Assembly: GCA_047619485.1 (NCBI GenBank)
Contig: JBLHKE010000500.1
Location: 1-5,930 of the forward strand
Source: JBLHKE01 sp047619485
GTDB lineage: Bacteria; Verrucomicrobiota; Verrucomicrobiia; Verrucomicrobiales; DEV007
Direction of reading: 5' to 3'
Length of the DNA stretch: 5,930 nt
Shown: positions 1 to 4,092 of the stretch, piece by piece
Layout: each line of letters begins with the position of its first letter
How positions within the stretch are numbered: position 1 is the first letter of the stretch
Program-made: the position numbers and the translations under genes
The notes under the pieces: generated by a model
Seen by the model: the letters and a program-made list of their open reading frames with translations, nothing else
Told to the model about the DNA's origin: nothing
Databases searched by the model: none

Positions 1-1
1 A

Positions 2-115
2 GGAATTTTAGCCAGCACCAAGGCAGATTTCAGCGATGATAGCGGGCTATTTGAGTTGGAAGCTAACGCGGGTGATGGCCAAAATAACCAGCAGATTGTA
101 GGAGTTATTTACTGA
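2..115 (+). CDS. C-terminal end of an unrecognised protein (5' truncated by the window edge)
   Basis: An open frame enters from the left edge and ends at TGA 113-115, giving the last 37 residues and finishing in NQQIVGVIY. The fragment is acidic and rich in Asp, Glu, Asn and Gln, and ends in a short hydrophobic beta-like strand. This could be the last strand of an extracellular beta-sandwich or barrel domain, but that is only an impression. I do not recognise the family. By hand count the fragment is about 46% G+C, which looks lower than the genes to its right. No start codon is visible, so the frame is supported only by its openness and plausible composition. It might also be a chance open stretch. 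Confidence 0.4.
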   Translation, partial: GILASTKADFSDDSGLFELEANAGDGQNNQQIVGVIY

Positions 116-210
116 CAAGCCCTAAGATGTGGTAGTCGAGCCCTCTGCCACGAGGAGGTGTCCATCTAAAAAGGCATCCTACGCGAGCCCCCCGAACTCC
201 GATTTCACCA

Positions 211-228
211 GACGGTCATGCGACCGTC
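211..228. repeat. Perfect 7-bp inverted repeat (hairpin or operator candidate)
   Basis: GACGGTC at 211-217 and GACCGTC at 222-228 pair perfectly around the 4-nt loop ATGC. The repeat lies 34 bp upstream of the membrane-protein start at 263. No T-run follows, so it is a poor intrinsic terminator for the gene ending at 115, and an operator or 5'-leader hairpin is equally possible. The rest of the 116-262 intergenic stretch shows no recognisable promoter, RNA gene or repeat. Confidence 0.3.
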
Positions 229-262
229 ACACAATGGTATCAATCGCGCGCGAACGTGATGC

Positions 263-631
263 ATGATCGAATTCACCCTGAACCTCGTTGTTGTCTCCTC
301 AATCGTGTTCGTGATCGTCGCTTTTGCCGGCTGGATATTCTCCCTCCTCAGCCAGCAGTCCGTACATGTGAGGTGGTTCCTCCCCATCGTGACGATCTTG
401 ATTTGCACGTTCCTGTTCACCTCAGCGTTCGAGATCGACTGGCGCCTCTGGCAGGCCCTGTTCGGTCTGTTCCTAATATCGGTCTGGGTGGTTCATGGCT
501 ACCGCCGGTCTCCACGCTATGCGGGTAGGCCCTACTCCGGTGTCTGGTTGCGATCAGTCCTGATTTCGACGGTCTTTGTGGTCGGCTTCTTCGTCGTTGC
601 CCTCCAACTGATGCCTTACCAGCACATGTGA
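263..631 (+). CDS. Small four-helix integral membrane protein of unknown function
   Basis: This is a 122-residue, strongly hydrophobic protein. Four membrane segments are visible at about residues 4-29, 38-56, 62-80 and 97-117. Between the last two helices lies a basic loop (residues 81-97, containing RRSPRY and GRPY) that is likely cytoplasmic by the positive-inside rule. There are no catalytic motifs, metal-binding clusters or signal-peptidase site. An in-frame TGA at 257-259 fixes ATG 263 as the first possible ATG start, and no Shine-Dalgarno sequence precedes it. The gene stands alone between an unrelated upstream gene end and a convergent neighbour, with a hairpin 14 nt past its stop. 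I cannot assign a family. The regular hydrophobic pattern makes a real gene likely. Open frames in the other registers over this span are out-of-frame shadows. Confidence 0.7.
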   Translation: MIEFTLNLVVVSSIVFVIVAFAGWIFSLLSQQSVHVRWFLPIVTILICTFLFTSAFEIDWRLWQALFGLFLISVWVVHGYRRSPRYAGRPYSGVWLRSVLISTVFVVGFFVVALQLMPYQHM

Positions 632-644
632 TAGGCTTCGCATC

Positions 645-663
645 GCACGCCCGTGTGGCGTGC
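645..663. terminator. Hairpin between convergent genes, possible terminator
   Basis: GCACGCC (645-651) and GGCGTGC (657-663) form a perfect GC-rich 7-bp stem with a 5-nt loop. The stem starts 14 nt after the membrane-protein stop and about 80 bp beyond the end of the convergent asparaginase gene. Position and stem strength fit a terminator. The following sequence (CTGAACTTCACTTG) has only scattered T residues rather than a U-tract, so intrinsic termination is uncertain. Confidence 0.4.
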
Positions 664-745
664 CTGAACTTCACTTGTGTGATGGACTGCTTCCCGGATA
701 GAGCCGACCCCACAGATCCGGTCGAGCTCTGCTAGGAAGTCTCGC

Positions 746-1708
746 TCATGGCGCGATCGCGCTCTTCAAGACCCTACTGCTGTTGCCAGTCGTTACCGCG
801 TATTCGAACCCCTTGCCTGTCCCGGCAGCGCCGTAGCGCCCCTGTTTGTCGATCGCGATAAAGTTGATGTACAGTTCCTCCGCCGGGGTCGGATCCATTT
901 TTGCCACGCGCTTGATCGTCGCGATACACGCTTCCTCTGGGCTCATCCCGGCACGCATATTTTCCACGACCATGAAAGAGGCACAGAAGCGCATCACGTT
1001 TTCGCCGAGCCCGGTCGACCCGGCGGCGCCGACTTCATTGTCGACATAGAGCCCACTGCCAATGATCGGGGAATCGCCGACGCGGCCGGGCAGCTTGTAA
1101 CCGTAGCCGCTGGTTGAGCAGCCACCGGCGAGGTTGCCATCAGTACCCAGTCCGACCAGCGCGATGGTGTCGTGGTTGTCGGCGGGGTGGTTTTCCTCGC
1201 GCCACTTGCGCCAGGCCTCGAGGCGTTTCTCAGTAAGAAGCTCCGCAGGTTCGAGACCCTGTTGCAGGGCGAACTTCTTCGCACCATCACCGACGAGCAA
1301 CACGTGCGGCGTCTTCTCCATTACCCGCCGCGCGGCAGTGATCGGGTGGGCAATCCCCTCGATGGCGGCGACGCTGCCGCAGCGGTGCTCGGGTCCGTCC
1401 ATGATGCAGGCGTCGAGCTGCACCACGCCTTCGGCGTTCGGGATTCCGCCGATGCCGACCGAGGTATTGTCCGCATCGCTCTCGGTGAGACGGATGCCTT
1501 GCTCGACCGCATCGAGAAGCGAGCTTCCCGATTTGAGGGTCGCCAATGCCTTTTCATTGGCAGGCTTCCCGAATGGCCAAGTCGAAACGAACAACGGTGC
1601 CTTACCGGCTGCCGGTTCGGCGTAGGCCTTTGTCGTCGTGGCTGCAGCACCAATGCCGGCGGCGAGCGAAACAAAGGAGCGGCGAGTGAGTTTGGGGCGC
1701 TTTTTCAT
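746..1708 (-). CDS. N4-(beta-N-acetylglucosaminyl)-L-asparaginase (aspartylglucosaminidase), Tat-exported
   Basis: This is a 320-residue Ntn-hydrolase of the glycosylasparaginase family. Such enzymes hydrolyse the GlcNAc-Asn bond left after N-glycoprotein breakdown, releasing aspartate and the aminosugar. The N-terminus is a Tat signal (TRRSFVS at 8-14, a hydrophobic stretch, AYA cleavage site near residue 30), so the enzyme should fold in the cytoplasm and act in the periplasm or outside. The autoprocessing motif HDTI places the nucleophile at Thr181, giving alpha (about 31-180) and beta (181-320) chains. Other family blocks are present: VVQLDACIMDG (95-105), GRVGDSPIIGSG (208-219, substrate Arg/Asp), VDNEVGAAGSTGLGE (222-236). 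The sequence closely follows the Flavobacterium/Elizabethkingia enzyme as I remember it. All key residues are intact and length is typical. No clear Shine-Dalgarno sequence precedes ATG 1708. It lies downstream of the sulfatase relic on the same strand, probably with its own promoter. Confidence 0.95.
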   Translation of the reverse strand: MKKRPKLTRRSFVSLAAGIGAAATTTKAYAEPAAGKAPLFVSTWPFGKPANEKALATLKSGSSLLDAVEQGIRLTESDADNTSVGIGGIPNAEGVVQLDACIMDGPEHRCGSVAAIEGIAHPITAARRVMEKTPHVLLVGDGAKKFALQQGLEPAELLTEKRLEAWRKWREENHPADNHDTIALVGLGTDGNLAGGCSTSGYGYKLPGRVGDSPIIGSGLYVDNEVGAAGSTGLGENVMRFCASFMVVENMRAGMSPEEACIATIKRVAKMDPTPAEELYINFIAIDKQGRYGAAGTGKGFEYAVTTGNSSRVLKSAIAP

Positions 1709-1714
1709 GTGCCC

Positions 1715-1746
1715 AATGTAGAGCGACTCTGCCAGTTTTGAAAACT
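1715..1746 (-). promoter_or_regulatory. Candidate promoter with overlapping palindrome upstream of the asparaginase gene
   Basis: On the minus strand, TTTTCA (1744-1739) and TACATT (1720-1715) resemble weak -35 and -10 boxes with an 18-bp spacer. TACATT lies only 6 nt before ATG 1708, so any transcript from it would be leaderless or nearly so. An odd-length palindrome, AGTTTT-G-AAAACT (1734-1746), overlaps the -35 box and is a plausible repressor site. The box matches are only 4 of 6 each, so this is a weak call. Confidence 0.22.
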
Positions 1747-1751
1747 ACTTG

Positions 1752-1773
1752 TCTCAGCCGAGAGTGGTTGAGA
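1752..1773 (-). terminator. Imperfect hairpin after the sulfatase relic, possible terminator
   Basis: TCTCAGCC (1752-1759) and GGTTGAGA (1766-1773) form an 8-position stem around a 6-nt loop, with one G:T pair on the plus strand that is a C:A mismatch on the minus strand. It lies about 50 nt past the last stop of the minus-strand sulfatase relic. Only a short T-rich stretch (GTAGTTTT) follows. It could separate the relic's transcription unit from the asparaginase gene, or be chance. Confidence 0.25.
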
Positions 1774-1823
1774 ATCGATCCGACAGGTTTTGGCCGGAGC
1801 CGCAAGGCGATTCAAAGCTGCAT

Positions 1824-2596
1824 CTATTTTGAGGAGCGCACCAGCTGCTTCTTGTGAGCCTGCAGCGCAGGCCAAGTGAGTGTGCCATCACCATTGGCAT
1901 CCGCTTTCGGGTTCTTCTTGAAGAACTTCGCCTTCCAACCCTCGGCGTTTTCCTTCGGCCTGGGGATCGATTTGGGGATGCGATCTTGGAGCTACTTGCG
2001 GTAGATCGCTAGCTGGTAGGCAAAATTCGGATCACCCGCCAGATTCGTCCACTCGTGCGCGTCCGTGGCGCAGTGATAGAGTTCCTCCTTACCGTTCTCG
2101 TAGCGGATGTAGCGCCAGTCTTTGCTGCGTAGGCTATAGTTCTATCACTGGTGAAGACGACGATGGTATTGTTTTTGAGCGACGACTGGTCAAGCGTTTC
2201 GAGGATATCGCCGATGAGGTCGTCGACCGAAGACACGCTTCCGAGGTAGGCCTAGATGAATTTCTTCAGCACTAGCTCGCGATCGCCGCTGCGATCATCC
2301 TCGGCAGACTCGATCGTATGTTTAAAAGTATCAGCGGCGTCATCGATTTTGAGGTTCGGCAACTAGATCGAGTCGAGCGAGAAGCGATCGAAGTATTTCT
2401 GCGGCACGCTGAGCGGCGTGTGTGGGCGGATGAAACCACCCCCCATGAAGTCATCTTGCCAGTACCGAGGGACACGTATCCGTTCCTGCGGAAATGATCC
2501 ATCATGGTGCGCGAGTTCTTCAGGATGATGTTGGCGTTGCAGTTCTCGAACCCGTAACACTGCGAGGTGTGCGGGGAGGAGTGCTTTGGAGATCAT
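1824..2596 (-). pseudogene. Degenerate sulfatase (iduronate-2-sulfatase-like) with a C-terminal EF-hand motif
   Basis: Family blocks persist in order but change frame. Block A (about 2574-2456) reads PHTSQCYGFENC, NSRTMMDHFRRNGY and LGTGKM. Block B (about 2455-2144) reads FMGGGFIRPHTPL, VPQKYFDRF, AYLGSVSSVDDLIGDIL and NNTIVVFTSD. Block C (2141-1824) reads NYSLRSKDWRYIRYENGK, ELYHCATDAHEWTNLAGD, then an EF-hand-like loop DANGDGTLTWPA and the TAG stop at 1824-1826. The A/B and B/C junctions each coincide with a frame change and loss of sequence that related sulfatases normally have: the stretch between the GxGK and GFxRPHxPL blocks, and everything after VVFTSD(HG). In-frame TAG codons at 2363-2365, 2252-2254 and 1992-1994 sit where Gln would be expected. 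The formylglycine (C/S-x-P-S-R) region is not found. The segment from ATG 2596 to about 2575 (MISKALL) may be the old start or a signal-peptide remnant, so the upper boundary is soft. The relic follows the EF-hand gene by about 70 bp on the same strand, suggesting a former operon. Confidence 0.88.
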
Positions 2597-2662
2597 CGTT
2601 GTGCGCGGAAACCCTACCGCAATCGATCGAATCAAACCGAGAAATTTCTGAAGTCCCGATCG

Positions 2663-3988
2663 CTATCGCCGCCACGTGTGCCTCACGATTTGCACTAGTT
2701 CGATCCACGGCTTGCCACCATCCGGCTCAACCCATTTCAACTCAACCACCGGGCGGTATCCGGTGCTCCACCTGTACTTTGCCATTATCTTTTCCGCAGC
2801 GGGATTGTCCTTCCGCAAAAATACATACGTATCAAGAAATGGCGCGACTGGAGATTGAACTCGGAATGCGTAAAGAAGATTTATATCAGGCATGTATTCA
2901 TTTCCGAAGTAATGGCTACGCCGCAGCTGAGCTAGGAAATTACCGCCGCGGCTGCCGGGTTCTTGGATGAATTTTTCGATATCCATATCGAGAAATTGGG
3001 TGAACGCGACCCAGTCCACCTTGTAGCCGGACTCGGTCTCCTCGACCGAAACCGGTATCCGACGCAGGTTCGCGGTGACCCAATACATGTAAGCCTTCAG
3101 ATTAGTCTCCGGAATCAGCCCACTTGAATCAAACGTCATTTCAGACACCACAATCGGCTCGCGCACACCATCCTTGTAGTGAGCTCGAAGCGCTGGCTCG
3201 ATCTCTTCGACATCGGCTACCAGCGGCAGCAACTCGTCGATCGTTTTCGCTTTGAGAAATGCCTCCAAGGTCTGCTTCGAACCGAGATCGTTTTTAAACT
3301 GCCGCTTCGGCTTGCTGACGATGCCATCTAGGACAGCATCTGCCTCTTGGATCAACTTGCCGAGCGCTCGGATGACCTCGTCGTCGCTCAACTTCGGACC
3401 CTTCTTGAAAATCTCTTTCTCTAGAGAAGCGCTCCGATCCGCTGCCGGTTTGCGCCCAGCGCGCGCCCACTTGCCCCAGACGCGGAGGTATTCCGGGATT
3501 CGGGTCTCTCCATTGCCATCGATGTCCAAGGCAGCAAAGACCTGTGTCGCACGTTCTTCGCTCCGGAGTCGGTCGCTTGCGTGGCTCGTAAACTCAGCCT
3601 TCTGGATCGCGCCGTCTTTGTCATCGTCCATCGCCTGCATGATGGCCTTGCCTTCATCCGTGATGATCCGGTTCAGGACGTATTCGCCCCTAGTCACAAA
3701 GCCATCTCCATCGTTGTCGGCCGCGCCAAAGATCCCTCTCCGCGCCTGCTCGCTCATGTACAACCCCTTCTCGATAAATTCTACTTTCGAATGGCTTCCG
3801 TCGCGATCGAGGTCGCCAAAATCAAAGTGCCGGGAATAGTCAGCCAGCTGCTCTGCTGTGACTCCCTTCTCCATTTTTGCACCCAGCCGTTTCAGGATCA
3901 CTTTGCCAGATCCGTCGCTCTCTGCGCTAGAGACTGCGGTCGATAAGACGGCGAAAAGAACCAAAATCAGAAAAGATCGAACCATCAT
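2663..3988 (-). CDS. Secreted four-EF-hand protein with a Verrucomicrobia-type C-terminal domain
   Basis: I choose ATG 3988, giving 441 residues, because it places a clean Sec signal peptide (MMVRSFLILVLFAVLSTAVS, cleavage near residues 20-22, SSA-ES) at the N-terminus. The frame stays open to ATG 4066, but the extra 26 residues would bury the signal. Four canonical EF-hand loops, each with D-x-D-x-D/N-G and Glu at position 12, lie at about 59-70, 91-102, 121-132 and 155-166, so extracytoplasmic calcium binding is expected. The remaining part (about 190-441) has no enzyme motif I know. It contains AFLKAKTIDELLPLVAD (about 243-259), YKVDWVAF (322-329), RRSHYFGNEY (356-365) and a PWIELVQ end. 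These resemble an uncharacterised domain I associate with Verrucomicrobia, from memory only. The gene is divergent from the esterase gene and upstream of the sulfatase relic. It ends in TAG at 2663-2665. No Shine-Dalgarno sequence is visible. Function is unknown; a calcium-dependent surface or structural role is inference. Confidence 0.88.
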   Translation of the reverse strand: MMVRSFLILVLFAVLSTAVSSAESDGSGKVILKRLGAKMEKGVTAEQLADYSRHFDFGDLDRDGSHSKVEFIEKGLYMSEQARRGIFGAADNDGDGFVTRGEYVLNRIITDEGKAIMQAMDDDKDGAIQKAEFTSHASDRLRSEERATQVFAALDIDGNGETRIPEYLRVWGKWARAGRKPAADRSASLEKEIFKKGPKLSDDEVIRALGKLIQEADAVLDGIVSKPKRQFKNDLGSKQTLEAFLKAKTIDELLPLVADVEEIEPALRAHYKDGVREPIVVSEMTFDSSGLIPETNLKAYMYWVTANLRRIPVSVEETESGYKVDWVAFTQFLDMDIEKFIQEPGSRGGNFLAQLRRSHYFGNEYMPDINLLYAFRVQSPVAPFLDTYVFLRKDNPAAEKIMAKYRWSTGYRPVVELKWVEPDGGKPWIELVQIVRHTWRR

Positions 3989-4092
3989 GTAATGAAACGC
4001 AAGAAACAGCCAAACGAAAGCGGAATGTCGGCTACCTCCGGCGTCCACATCCACTCTCGCAATCACTGCAGTTGTGGCTCACGATTGTCCGG
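3989..4092. promoter_or_regulatory. Divergent intergenic region between the EF-hand and esterase genes
   Basis: This 104-bp gap must carry the promoters for both flanking genes, which point away from each other with facing start codons (ATG 3988 minus, ATG 4093 plus). I see no convincing -10/-35 pair, no Shine-Dalgarno sequence before either start, and no strong palindrome. The divergent arrangement allows co-regulation, but the sequence shows no specific operator. Confidence 0.45.

Noticed and set aside
121..175. Possible structured RNA or terminator after the left-edge gene
   Set aside because: Only short complementary pieces are present (AGATG/CATCT, CCTC/GAGG) with long or inconsistent loops. 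This is not enough to call a feature.
753..760. HIP1-like octamer GCGATCGC suggesting a cyanobacterial origin
   Set aside because: It fits the general CGATCG enrichment, and the gene content (sulfatase, EF-hand protein with the C-terminal domain described, SASA fusion) points to the PVC group instead.
1134..1741. Plus-strand open frames of 163 and 189 codons
   Set aside because: Both lie entirely antisense to the well-supported asparaginase gene (the longer one also covers its upstream region) and have compositions typical of out-of-frame reading in GC-rich DNA.
1824..2665. Amber (TAG) recoding to Gln as an explanation for the in-frame TAG codons of the sulfatase
   Set aside because: The region also has frame changes and missing conserved blocks that recoding cannot repair, and the intact EF-hand gene next door appears to end at a TAG. 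The EF-hand frame happens to match that of the middle sulfatase block, but the intervening sequence in that frame is not sulfatase-like.
2494..2970. Plus-strand open frame of 158 codons
   Set aside because: It spans the end of the EF-hand gene, the gap and the sulfatase relic on the opposite strand. Its translation has no domain-like pattern, while the minus strand matches known families.
3252..3946. Plus-strand open frames of 195 and 121 codons
   Set aside because: They are antisense to the EF-hand region of the minus-strand gene, whose four perfect calcium loops identify the coding strand.
3989..4066. N-terminal extension of the EF-hand protein from ATG 4066
   Set aside because: The extension would put 26 residues ahead of an obvious signal peptide and take up most of the divergent promoter region. 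ATG 3988 gives a normal exported protein.
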